In this document: positions 46,423 through 57,965 of the stretch, in pieces
Numbering within the stretch: position 1 is the stretch's first letter
Layout: each line of letters begins with the position of its first letter
Source: Trametopsis cervina
Lineage: Eukaryota; Basidiomycota; Agaricomycetes; Polyporales; Irpicaceae
Direction: 5' to 3'
Assembly (NCBI GenBank): GCA_022385755.1
Contig: MU278353.1
Coordinates: 1,077,000-1,140,999, forward strand
Length of the DNA: 64,000 nucleotides
Made by a program: the position numbers and the translations under genes
Notes under the pieces: generated by a model
What the model was told of the DNA's origin: nothing
The model's database searches: none
What the model saw: the letters and a program-made list of their open reading frames with translations, nothing else

Positions 46423-49400
46423 TCAGTGGGAGAACGAGTCCCCTGCACGGGGGGTCTGGAGCTCAATCTCTTCGATAGCCTGTCTCGCCGAAGGCAGGCC
46501 CGATGTTGATGGCATCGCTGCGACGGGTGTGCGTTGGCGCATATGTGGCATATTTGAATGCGGCGTGTTCGTCATACTACGCTGCGGGGTCGACATGTCC
46601 AGCTATGGCAAAGATGTATACATCAGGGACTCTTCACATAACGTTACTCGCTGCCGAATACGTACCTCTTGCTGATCCCCGAACACATCTTGCGAAGCGT
46701 CAACTGGATGGACAAGTGCGTCAGCCACAGGTTGCAAATAGGATACCGGGGTGAGGGAGGAGACGTACACATCACGGCGTTATGGTCAGAGAATGTCCAT
46801 GCTTCCGGGATCCTAGGTTCCTGTAAACCTGTGCCTCCCTGACGTTGTGTGCTACTGTCCTCATGCGGGGGCTGCTCCCACGGCACGAGCGTGTATGGCG
46901 CAGGCGAGGGCTTAGCGTCTGGGTCACCTCCCGGGCCAAATATCTTGACTTTGGCCATCGACAGCTTGAGTGCGCATATCCATTTGTTGCGACGTTTCGC
47001 TATGAGATGGCGTTATCACTCATGCACGTAGACAACTTCGAGGGTATAGTAAAGGGCTTACACTTCAGGGCGCCCTGCTGCCAGTTGCTCTTGTATCTGA
47101 TGTCGGCCTTAAGAGTCATTTTGGTTTGCTCAGGAATATCTGTCATCATTTCGGTGTGATCTGAGTGGTTCAGCGTCTAAGGAAGTTTGCGATTTAGCGC
47201 ACCAACTACAAGGATGTCGAATTGGGGCAGGAAGTCACGCCTCTCCGAGTTAAGGAAAGCAAGCATCAGCTCTCGCAGTCTCTCGATCTGCTCAAAGCTG
47301 GTAGAGTACGCCTGAGTCGCGTATTCGTCAGTAGTTCTGAACGACACGCGAGTAAGTTATGTGCGTACCACGTCGAATGTAAAAGGCTCCGACATCTAAA
47401 CCGGAGGGTCAGCATTTTATACTTGACAGACATAAAAAAGGAGGTACCTGAGGACTGCGGCGCATGTTCTCGATATTCTATGATATATAAGAGGTCAACT
47501 TCTCGTGGTGCCGCCGTTAGAGAACTTGAATGCTGACCTGTGTACTTAGGACTACGTTCGGGGACTGCACATAGCATGAGCTAGAATCCAGGAATATGGT
47601 ACTGAGGAGCCTGATTTCTTTAACCGTGTAAATCACCTTCCCGACGGAAATACGGTCGCCAACGTCGTAGGGGTGCTTGACAAACAGGAAGATAATAGAA
47701 GTAAGCACTTCAGACAGAGAATTCCCAATAAGCCAGCTCAACCCTATTACCATGGGTTAGAATTGCAATTCCGAGAATGTGATGAAGTAGAATGCTGACC
47801 GAGGAACAGGCTGCCGGCGCCGGTAATGAGGGTGGCCAGTTGTGCTTCCTGTGCACACATAAGTCAGTAAGGGGGAAGGCGGCACTGAGCTTAAGCTCGC
47901 TTACGAGAGCCACAGCTATGATGAGGACTGCTACGACAACATAGACACTCATCAGAATGTTGTCAAGTCGTCCGACTGCGCTGTCAAGATCCTGCATTGA
48001 ATGTTCGATAGATAGCTGTTCCCTATGGAACTCCCTATATCCAAGCTCCAAATTCAATTTCCAGCTCCAAGAAACAAATGGGCTTGCTTACAGGCACGCG
48101 AGTTCGACTTCGTCACGCGTTACGTCTCCGTTTGAGTCTCTGTCAAAGATCGCAAACGCTCTGTCCGCATCTTCCATTGTAGGGAAGAATCGCGCAATGT
48201 CCTGAACTACTAAGTATTCTGCATGTGATTTGACGAATGAATAGTACAGTCGACGAGCGAGCTAGAGTACCATTTTGCAACTGTTAGGGGACTCTGCCTT
48301 GCGAGGAGGGGACAATCACATACCAAACGCGACCGGTTTGCGGATTCTAGAGCAGTTTGAACTTTGGCCTGGGGCGAGTTGGGTTGCAGAACAGAACTGC
48401 CAGCGATTTCAGAAGCAACGGTGCCCAAAGCAGTAGTCGTAGTGGTCGCTACATCTCTCACTCCCTTGAGGGCCTTCTTAAAAAACCTCCTTGGGTCCTT
48501 GCTCATGCGTTTATCCACAGGGCCGTCCTTGAGGGTGTCTGAACGGCCTGGTATGTCGGACGAGTGTCGGTATAACGTAGCGAGCACTGCAACTGCCAAC
48601 TTCTGGTCTGCGATCCTCTCTTCGACAATAATGTAATGTGAGTGATTTGCTGCGGCGGTCAATTAAATAGCCCATACCTGCATACGACCGCTCGTGAAAC
48701 TTGCCCGCAATCCATTGTATCACGAATTTCTCGCCTAGCAACACAGCGGCGCATATAAAGAAGGCGAAGAGCATCTTTGCGATGAGGCTCAATGCGTTTT
48801 TGGACCGGTCGGAAGCATTGCCTTCCTGTCGCGTCAAGATCAGGGGCTGGAAGGAGATCCACACGACTAATGTCCAGGCTGTAAGCGCGACATATCTATG
48901 CAGAACCTCTAGCCAGTCGATATAGCGCCGCGTTCCGACTGCTACAAGGCCCACCGTGAGCCTAACTAGGCGAGGAAGTAGCATGCTGTGCGACAAATGC
49001 ATCATCAGTCTTGAAGGGGCAATGTCCTGAGCTATGAAGGAATGCTCACGAAGCTGCTAAGGCGGCCCACCACCCTAGGAAAAACATGGTTCAGCCGTCA
49101 CACACGTCAGATGCTGATTGAAACAGGCTCACCGAGCCAGACTACAGTCAACCATACACTCCAGAATAACAGTTTCGTACCCCATATTGTCGCGTGCTGG
49201 GCAGAGGTGAGCCCAAAGATGCCGGGGATCCATATAAGGCCCATGACTGGAGTAATGAATAAAAGCCATCGCGTAATAATGGACACGTTCAGGAGATAGT
49301 TGTAGAACTTGATAAACTGCTCAAATAAGGTCAGGAGTAGTGAACATTGCTCAGCAATAGAGGGGTGAGGGGAGGGGGCTCACCCTGTTCGCAGGCATAT

Positions 49401-49806
49401 CTCCTTGGGCAAACTGCAGGTGCGACTCGCTCGCATTCCTCGCATCGAACTCCTCGTACGAATGCTCCCACTTCCTTATCCCAGCAAGCAAATCCCAGCT
49501 CCCGCTCCGGCTTTCGCTATTATGGAAAGGCGGTTGCGCACCGGGAGTGGGCATAGACTTCGACCGCTCAGAGTCGTACCCTGGTGGCAAAGATCCCGAG
49601 TGTTGTCCACTGGACTGCATGTGAACATGTCTGCTCCTCCTGTTTCCTGAGATGGAAGGATTGGAGTGGGATTGTCGGGGCATGGGAGGGTATGAGGGCA
49701 TCTCAGGCATCGACCGGTCGTTCAGAGGTGAGTCTGAATGCGTCGAGCCCGTAGGAGATTGCTGGCCACTCTTCTCCGGCTCATCTCGTGGGTATGGTTG
49801 GGCCAT
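46423..49806 (-). CDS. MscS-family mechanosensitive channel with EF-hand (Msy1/Msy2 type)
   Basis: Fungal Msy channels sit in the ER or cortical membranes and release Ca2+ or osmolytes under hypo-osmotic shock. ATG 49806 opens a Ser/Pro-rich cytosolic region (EMPSYPPMPRQSHSNPSISG) and RKWEHSYEEFDARNASESH. Membrane segments include TRWLLFITPVMGLIWIPGIF, LLFWSVWLTVVWLGGWWAAL, ALTAWTLVVWISFQPLIL and SLIAKMLFAFFICAAVLLGE. A soluble part carries one EF-hand, FAIFDRDSNGDVTRDEVE, a full DxDxNGxxxxxE loop. The pore domain follows: SVYVVVAVLIIAVALEA, LITGAGSLFLGLSWLIGNSL, SEVLTSIIFLFVKHPYDVGD and RISVGKVIYTVKEIRLLSTI. The C-terminus spans YKSNWQQGALK, SMAKVKIFGPGGDPDAKPSP and, over two further introns, AMPSTSGLPSARQAIEEIEL to TGA at 46423. 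I estimate about 850-900 residues. Confidence 0.93.
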
Positions 49807-50305
49807 TCGTCTCGGATGTTAGATTTGTCCGTGAGTCCGTAAAGACTGGAAACCGTCGCCGCTGCTGCCAAGATTTCAGCAAGTATTGTTTTGACGGCAC
49901 CCGACTCGGCAGCTGCAGGGAGATCAGTGATATAATTTCGGGCTGCCTCAGGGAACCAGAGTGCGCGGGAAGAGTCTTAGGATATTGTGAGCAGCTGGAT
50001 AGTGTGCATGGACCGGCCAGACAGTGAGCGAGAGTAAGGTTAAGTAGCTACAAGAGCCCAGATGTATAGATCAAGGAACAGCCAAAGGGCCATCGACTAT
50101 CAGGGGCGTCATGAGAACTGATAGATATATAGCTCCCATGTCGAAATACTGTAGTTTAGTCTGCTAGAAGCAACGATAGTTAGGGTGAACTGCAAGGCGA
50201 CATAATGCATCGGAGATAGTTTATGTATGTGTAGACTCTATGCAAGATAAACAATTAAGATTAATATACAAGTATAATCCGGTGTAGATAGTCATTAGTC
50301 CAGGA
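49807..50305. other. Intergenic Tlg2 3' side / MscS promoter
   Basis: This is 499 bp between tandem minus-strand genes, AT-rich toward 50150-50290. I see no gene or repeat. Confidence 0.45.
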
Positions 50306-51799
50306 TCATCCCGATGGCCGTCGTCGGCGTACGGTTGTAGACTGTGGTGGTAATGTCGAAATAGGTATCGAATAATTTGAAGGGACTTGGGTATTGGGAG
50401 CGGGAGACGAATGACGCTTTGGTTTGAATATCAGGACGAGGATAAGCGCGATGATAATAAGCACAAGCAGGAAAATACATGTCCGTCTTCCAGTGTTCTT
50501 CTGGTACCTATAAGAAGATGAAAGAACGATAATTGGTCGTTGAAACTAGCCATGTCAACTAGACTTAAAATGGAGGAGCACATACTGTGTAGCTGTGTTA
50601 AGCTCCTGCACCGCCTCCGATACCTGAACGGCAGTCTGTTCAATGTTGTACTCCACACTGTCGAGTAACGTGCCCTGGTCAATGACTAAAGCCGAGAGGT
50701 CCTTAAATAGTTCGGCGAGCTGAGCAATGGACTTTGCGATCTCGTTCAGCTCTCGATCTCGCTGGTGCAGATCCATGTCAGGCGCTAGTAAGTCTTGTGC
50801 GAGGGCGCCGCTTCGTGTCTGATAATACATTGCTGTTAGAATCGAAGCTCCGAAAAAGGACCGTCTGGAAATGAGACATACAGCGGCTTCAACATCTTCA
50901 TCAACGGCAGATAGACCTTCGGTTCCTCTCGAAGATATTGCGCCCGAAGCAATAAGGAGGTCTTGGTTCTTGATCGCATGACCTTGCAACTCTGGATGGA
51001 ATATGATGTGAGCATGTGTATATTCGCCATCGATTACATGGAAAGTGACGCAGAACTTGGAGTTGAGATGTATACTGACTCTCCATATAGACACGCTGCT
51101 TCTTCCGAAAGGTAGCACTGAGTTCCTGAACCTTCGCAGCCAATCCTCTCTGGACGTTCTTCGCTGCTAGTGTCTGATGTCGGGATTGTGAAGGAGGAAA
51201 TGCATGGTCGGGTGACAAGGCGATCCGCTGTATTAGGGAATGACACCTTCGGAAATCCTGCGAGCTCAGACAGTCAACCTGGCATCGGGGAGCAGGCGAG
51301 GTCCTTCGCGTACCTTCGTGACCTCTGTAGTCGCAGCCTCGATCTCTCTCTCCTCTGCAGACCGGTCCGCAAAACCGGGCAGGACATGCCTCGCATGCAG
51401 TTTATCAAGTGAAGCCACTGGCCGAAGCGGACTTGAATGAGTTCAATTCGGCGAGGCTTTGGACGGAGCAAAAGGAGGACGCACTTTTTGCCTGTGTACC
51501 AGCCAGGATGTCTTCCACTTGACTAGCAATATCTGCCCTGCGTGATGGCATGTGAGCCGTGCCCACATCAGTCTCCAAACGGGCACATACCACCGCGGTG
51601 GTAGCTCTGCGTCTATTGTAACGTGGGCGGCATCGGGATTGATGAGTCGGTCCTCTTCGTCTTCACCCAGTGTCTCATCGAAGTGTTGCGCAACGCGCGA
51701 ACGCCGAAACCGAGATGAACTTGCGCGGGAGTCCCTAAAAGAGAGAAAGAGTAGGGTCCTCGACCGTGTCGCAGGCGTTGTGGTGGAGGACGAAGACAT
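50306..51799 (-). CDS. TLG2: Qa-SNARE Tlg2 / syntaxin-16
   Basis: Tlg2 is the target-membrane SNARE of the late Golgi/endosome, pairing with Vti1 and Tlg1, and binding Vps45. ATG 51799 gives MSSSSTTTPATRSRTLLFLS and the conserved N-peptide-like RDSR region, then HFDETLGEDEEDRLI. The Habc domain includes WVDIADQVEDILAGTQAK and TEVTKDFRRCHSLIQRIAL. Next come NVQRGLAAKVQELSATFRKK and QRVYMEKLQGH. The SNARE motif is RDRELNEIAKSIAQLAELFK then DLSALVIDQGTLLDSVEYNI with the central Gln, followed by VQELNTATQYQKNTGRR. The membrane anchor is CIFLLVLIIIALILVLIF. The protein then has a ~40-residue tail (PAPNTQVPSNYSIPISTLPP) beyond the anchor, unusual for most syntaxins but normal for Tlg2. TGA is at 50306-50308. 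Confidence 0.94.
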
Positions 51800-52603
51800 C
51801 GCTGCGCGCGACGTGGACGCCGACGAGAGTAAGAATACGGTCACGGACCAATCGGAGCGACCGGCACAAGTACATATTCAGCCGCGCGGAGTTGAGCGGA
51901 GATGTATATGCTCCTGATGGCATCGTGATAGCGGACGCGTTATTTCCTTCTCCTTCATTCGCCCACCACATCCGAGTTCCGTCGCGTCGAGCAGCCCTGA
52001 AGACACGGACCGCTACCTTTGGCCCTGTCGGACACGTCGTTGCCACTTGTTATTGTCTTGCACAACCGCCGAAACCTCTCTTTCCATACTCCTGACCGGG
52101 CGATTTTACTCCAACTGCGTACTCTTACTGAAATCCACACTGAACCTTCCAAGGCTTTCCGGAGCAGCCTCACCGAAGCTTCAAGTGAAATCTGTTTGGA
52201 TCTGCACGCCGGCCACAATATCGTTGCCTTTCGTTTCCTGGTTCCGGTATCGCGTTTCAATCATCCAATCGCGGAACTATTTCTCGCCTGAACGGCTTCG
52301 GTTTTCTCTGTTCGCTGATTCTTATCAAGTCCACGACCGGATCGGCCACGAGCTCGTCGTCTTGTGACACTGCCGCCAAAGGCAAGCATAATATTATTTC
52401 TTGGTTGCCACCTGCTTGCTCTGCCCTTGTTCAACTGCGTATATAACCGCCCTTCCTTTGGGTTCATCCACTCCGCTCAACCCCTGTACCAAGCTCCGTA
52501 TCTACTCTCTCCAGTCGCCACCTCGCCTCGTGGGCCCTCTTGCACCCCTCATCTACGGCTGTCTACTACAGAGTGCTGCAGACCTTCCACCCAGACTGTC
52601 ATC
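51800..52603. promoter_or_regulatory. Divergent intergenic region Tlg2 / Cys-rich gene
   Basis: This is 804 bp between divergent genes. A TATA-like element lies at 52440-52447, upstream of the Cys-rich gene. Open frames in the Tlg2-proximal half lack motifs and start codons in good context. Confidence 0.45.
52440..52447 (+). promoter_or_regulatory. TATA box-like element (TATATAAC)
   Basis: TATATAAC lies about 160 bp upstream of the ATG at 52604 and is followed by a CT-rich stretch (CCCTTCCTTT), the usual layout of a basidiomycete core promoter. Assigned by sequence and position. Confidence 0.5.
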
Positions 52604-53094
52604 ATGTGCAATCTCGATACGTAAGTGATCATCCCCCCGTCGTCTTTACAGCCGACTGATGCCAGTGCACAGCGAAGGAATACAATATGGTTGTGGGGTG
52701 CGGTTCTTCTGTACTGTGTCTATCCGTCCCTCTGACGTCACCCTATCGACCTTCCTAGCACTACGTGATTGTGAGTCGCGATTTTAGCTTTTAGCTTTGT
52801 GATCGAGACTTCTCATAAGTTTCACAGACGAACACCCTCCGCAAAATAGATTGCGAGAAACCAACATGTGTCCATTCTCATCGACACCGCACGCCTTGTG
52901 ATTACTGTCAATACCACGAACAGGTACGTTTGCCGTACATCAATGATGTAGAACTAGTAACTTCATTGAACTTGCAGTTTCTCGGCCCCGATGCTTCCGA
53001 GAAGATACTGTCCTCGCATGCTGAATTTTGCGATGCCTGTCGTCCCTTTTGGTCTGCTCAGCACAAAACCACCGCTTCTGCCAGGCGCAGATAG
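52604..53094 (+). CDS. Small Cys/His-rich protein (88 aa, five exons), function unknown
   Basis: Exons are 52604-52620, 52673-52697, 52759-52770, 52828-52923 and 52978-53094. All borders are GT..AG and total 267 nt (88 codons plus stop). The product starts MCNLDTEGIQYGCGHYV and continues with IDCEKPTC, HSHRHRTPCDYCQYHEQ, FLGPDASEKILSSHAEFCD and ACRPFW, ending in ARRR. It has 8 Cys (2, 13, 27, 32, 42, 45, 68, 71) and 7 His, many spaced as CxxC or CxH pairs, so one or two zinc sites are likely. The MC..E..QY.CGH start and FLGPD...I..S..FC..C pattern recurs in many unnamed mushroom proteins. There is no signal peptide or membrane segment. The third exon is a 12-nt microexon encoding HYVI. Confidence 0.8.
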
Positions 53095-53336
53095 CATCGT
53101 TACTGTCATCGACGACGGATGCACTCATACTTTATCTACCACCATATAATCCCGCCCTGTTTAGGTTCATGCGTAACCATTCTGTGTATTTATCTTGATT
53201 CATTTCACGTCGACGCACATTGTTCATGTCCTGCAATCGCCTGTGTATCCCCGGCATTCTATTCCATTAACTATAGACATTCTAATCGGAGTAATGTGCT
53301 ATGCCGTCCTTCTGGTTGGGAATACATATTGCACGT

Positions 53337-55387
53337 TTACCACTTGACTGCTAAGCCAATAACCTCGCTCTCTATCGCACGATACTGGGTTCTGAAATAC
53401 CCTTGCCGTCGGCCCTCTGCTGCCTGATCCATGCTAACAGGCCATGAAGGAGGTGTTTCATGTCCTTCAGGCTTACACATCTCCACAAGGACATGCGCTG
53501 CAAGGTCATCGGATACCCGAACCTTCTCGTCTACGAGACGGCTCAGGATCCTCTCGGAGCCAGCTTTATCCTCCGGCCTCGGGGACGGAGGCGGGGTGGG
53601 AAGCTCGTGCCAGTACACTACCTCAACTTTCTTTGTCCATTCTTTATCACCCCACTTGGCTGATTGACCCTGTATCCTGCCGACGTCATCGCCATCTAAC
53701 TGGACACCTGATGCTTCCCAGTCCCGTTTGTAGCCCTCCTCGTCCGTCGTCACCTGACCCTTTGTAGCTGGGCGTAGCTGACCACCGCCATTCACACATC
53801 CGCCGGGACATGCCATAACCTCCACGTAGTCATACGCCTTGTCTACCGCCGCACCGGCAATGTCGCCTTTCCTCGTCCTGACGGCCCGCCCGCGCAGGGC
53901 ACCCAGCTTTCCAGCGGCTCCACGGCCAACCTGCACCCCAGCGTCCCGGCCAACCTTGCGTACCAGGTTCTGCAGATTTCGGAAGCCGTAGCATTTCGCA
54001 CCCCGGAAGACCACTTCGCCCGATGATCGATCCGTGAGGGTGTACTCTTCGTAATCAGATGAACGAATATTTCGGACAGCCAGGTCAAGAGCATGTGGGT
54101 GCTCGTCGACAAGGGCCCGGATGAGAGTGTGCAGGTACGAACCGGAGCTTGTACCAGGGTGGTTGATTAGTTCTGGGAGACCGATACTATCATCGGCAAG
54201 CGAGTGCGCTCGTGAGACGGGCTCCGCTACGTCCTCTCCGTCTACGGGGATAGACATGTCCCAGTTCTTCTCGCGCATCATGAGTTCGAGCTCGCCGGTA
54301 GTGATCACGCAGTCAACGTCCCGTGTGGAGTAGACATCGTTGTAGAAGTCCTGTCTCGAGGCCTCGAGCTTCTTGTCATAACAGGGCATAACTGAAACAT
54401 GGTAAATCTGACTCGGGCTGGAGGATCGATAAGCACCGTCTGGTTAGCGCAATGACGCCACCGCGACGCTGACTAATCGCATGCGTACCTTTTTTGCCAC
54501 TTTGCACCCATCCATTCCTTTACCAAGGTACCCATGACTTGCTGCGGGCTTTTCGTTGAGCTCATGAACGGTAGCATCTCCGCGTGGGTCTTCTCAACGT
54601 AGCACACCCAGCCAGGACATGCACTGGCGAGCATCGGCAGCTGGCCTTTACCGCTCTTGCGCTCCTTGAACTCTCGCACGTGCTCGAGCAGAGAGAGATG
54701 GCGGGCGAATGTGATGTCGAAGACGTGCTCGAAGCCGAGTACCTTTTTGCAGAAAGCTTCCACTCTACGTAGAACACGGTGCAATGGAAGAGGTGAGGCT
54801 GTACTGGACGAGGATATGGAGGCAGCGAGAGATGCAAGACTTTGAGGAGCAATAGAGAGAACGGGAACCTTGTGCGAGACACAGATGTCTTCAGGGTTGT
54901 TGGCTAGGAAGTTGAGAACTTCGGTGTGCGACTGCATGCTGATCAGTACAGACTCGGCGGATGTGATGCAACCACTATACGGAATCTCGATTAGATGTAA
55001 TATAACATTCCGAATAGGATGGACGCACCTGCACGCCAGACAGTCATTCAGACTGATTTCTGCGGTCTGGAGCTTTTGCTGGGCCCCTGTCCCCTTCTTC
55101 AGACCATCCGCCGATACTTCATAGTAGGATCCTGCCGAGTCGACACGTATCTCGGTCTGGATATATGTTTAGCAGTGATACGGGTGGGGTTGGTGTTTAG
55201 AGCTCACTGAGGCAAGTCCTTCGTCTGGATGGTTCGCCGGAGCGTTTGTCTGCTCTACAGGCTTAATGCATGCTTGTGCAGGCGAAAGGAAGTCATTGAG
55301 GTCCGTTAACGTCTGTGACAGTCATATGGTCAGACATTTTCAGAAATATCAGGATAGTGTACGCACGAGGGCTCCAGAGAATGCCAT
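53337..55387 (-). CDS. NAR1: Cytosolic Fe-S assembly factor Nar1 (iron-hydrogenase-like)
   Basis: Nar1 carries Fe-S clusters in the CIA pathway, passing clusters from Cfd1/Nbp35 to the Cia1 targeting complex. ATG 55387 gives MAFSGAL, and after an intron TLTDLNDFLSPAQACIKPVE, with the N-terminal Cys ligand. The next exons give LNDCLACSGCITSAESVLI, three more ligands of the N-terminal [4Fe-4S] cluster. Then come VPVLSIAPQSLASLAASI, FDITFARHLSLLEHV, LASACPGWVCYVEKTHAEML, FMSSTKSPQQVMGTLVKEW, MPCYDKKLEASRQDF, VDCVITTGELELMM and YVEVMACPGGCVNGGGQLRP, the H-cluster-like Cys motifs. The C-terminus ends LVEMCKPEG...AIESEVIGLAVKW at the stop 53337. There is a Gly/Arg-rich insert (VGRGAAGKLGALRGRAVRTR). 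Length and motif order are normal. It is convergent with the Cys-rich gene and divergent from the glutaminyl cyclase. Confidence 0.95.
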
Positions 55388-55622
55388 CTCATAGAGTGGG
55401 CGATGTGAGGGAATGGGAGGGGACTGGGGTGAGTATGTGTACGTCCACTAACAAGTTTGCCGTAAGTAAGCGGGTAGCCGCCGTGGCCTCGACTAATCGA
55501 GGCGCTCTACTGGGGACCGGGATTTCGGAAAGTGTATTGCATCACGTGCCAGCGTTCCGAAGCACTATTCACACAAGCAGCCACGGCTCGCCGCGCTCAG
55601 AACGACCGTCGCAGTGACGACG
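55388..55622. promoter_or_regulatory. Short divergent promoter NAR1 / glutaminyl cyclase
   Basis: Only 235 bp separates the two start codons, so both core promoters must share this stretch. It includes TCACGTG at about 55542-55548, an E-box-like core. Confidence 0.45.
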
Positions 55623-57067
<1,445 letters not shown>

Positions 57068-57257
57068 CCACGGAACTTCACTAATGACATACAACCAATA
57101 GTAGTTTGGTAGCATCACATAGACTCCATAATTTATTCATGTGCGGACTATTGAACTTTCTCCCCACTTCGATATCGATGGTGCGGGCGGGACTACGTGT
57201 GACTGTGATGCTGCACCATCCCCAGATACGATTCTTCTAGTTCTACGCATTTTCCGC

Positions 57258-57831
57258 TCACCCTATAAGCGAAGCTATACGAGTGTCAAAACCTTCTGAA
57301 CGAATGGGCATCTCCGGCGTGTGGAAAGGATTCTTCATAACTGCGTCGGAATAGATCTCGTACACTTTTTGCAGCACCGTTTCCGCACTGGGTTCTACCG
57401 GTGAGGTCAGGAGCACAAATTTTGTGCCTTCGGGACGAATCATGATAAGACGATAGTCAGTTGACTGACCATCTGAACTGTGGATGGTACGCACCTGTCG
57501 CGGTGAGCAAGATGGTCATCTTGAAGGATTCACCTTCAATAACTTGGGCACCGGAGCTCAAGCCTGTGGGCGATAACCGACTTGTGATTGCGTGGATACC
57601 ATGTAGAGTACCCGCGACCACAAGGTACTCGTTGGAAGTCAGGCCGGGAAGACCATCTGTGCACGCATATGAGTTTGACTATAGCAGGACGAGGCTGGCT
57701 CGCAAATGACCTCCGAAGCTCCTCTGGTAGACCAGACCACCAGCTTTGTTAATAACCTGCAGCACCCTTCAGATCACGAATTCATTCTATGCACGAAGTT
57801 CTTGACTTACCCAGAGACCGAATACGGCCAT
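57258..57831 (-). CDS. TRS23: TRAPP complex subunit Trs23 (TRAPPC4/sybindin)
   Basis: Trs23 is a core TRAPP subunit that helps form the Ypt1/Rab1 exchange surface in ER-Golgi traffic. Four exons, all GT..AG, fit in phase: 57831-57811 (MAVFGLW), 57756-57711 (VINKAGGLVYQRSFG), 57656-57495 (DGLPGLTSNEYLVVAGTLHG, IHAITSRLSPTGLS, GESFKMTILLTAT) and 57427-57258 (GTKFVLLTSPVEPSAETVLQ, KVYEIYSDAVMKNPFHTPEM, PIRSEGFDTRIASLIG). They give 132 residues. The N-terminal NKAGGL.YQ, the central LTSNE.L and the C-terminal YEIYSD...KNPF...EMPIR are the family signature. It lacks the PDZ-like insert of animal TRAPPC4, as in fungal short forms. It is divergent from HOP1. Confidence 0.94.
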
Positions 57832-57965
57832 GACATCGGATACAAGGTTGTTAAGCGTTACAGTGGGCACGTGCTGGATGCGTTGGGCGGAGCTTCGCGG
57901 GGTTTCGACACACAGTTCATCAAGTTAGCATCCAGTCGTGCCGTGCAACTTAACACTTTGTCGAA
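57832..57965. promoter_or_regulatory. 134-bp bidirectional promoter TRS23 / HOP1
   Basis: The start codons of a trafficking gene and a meiotic gene are only 134 bp apart, head to head, so promoter and 5' UTRs must be compressed here. No TATA box is obvious. Confidence 0.55.
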
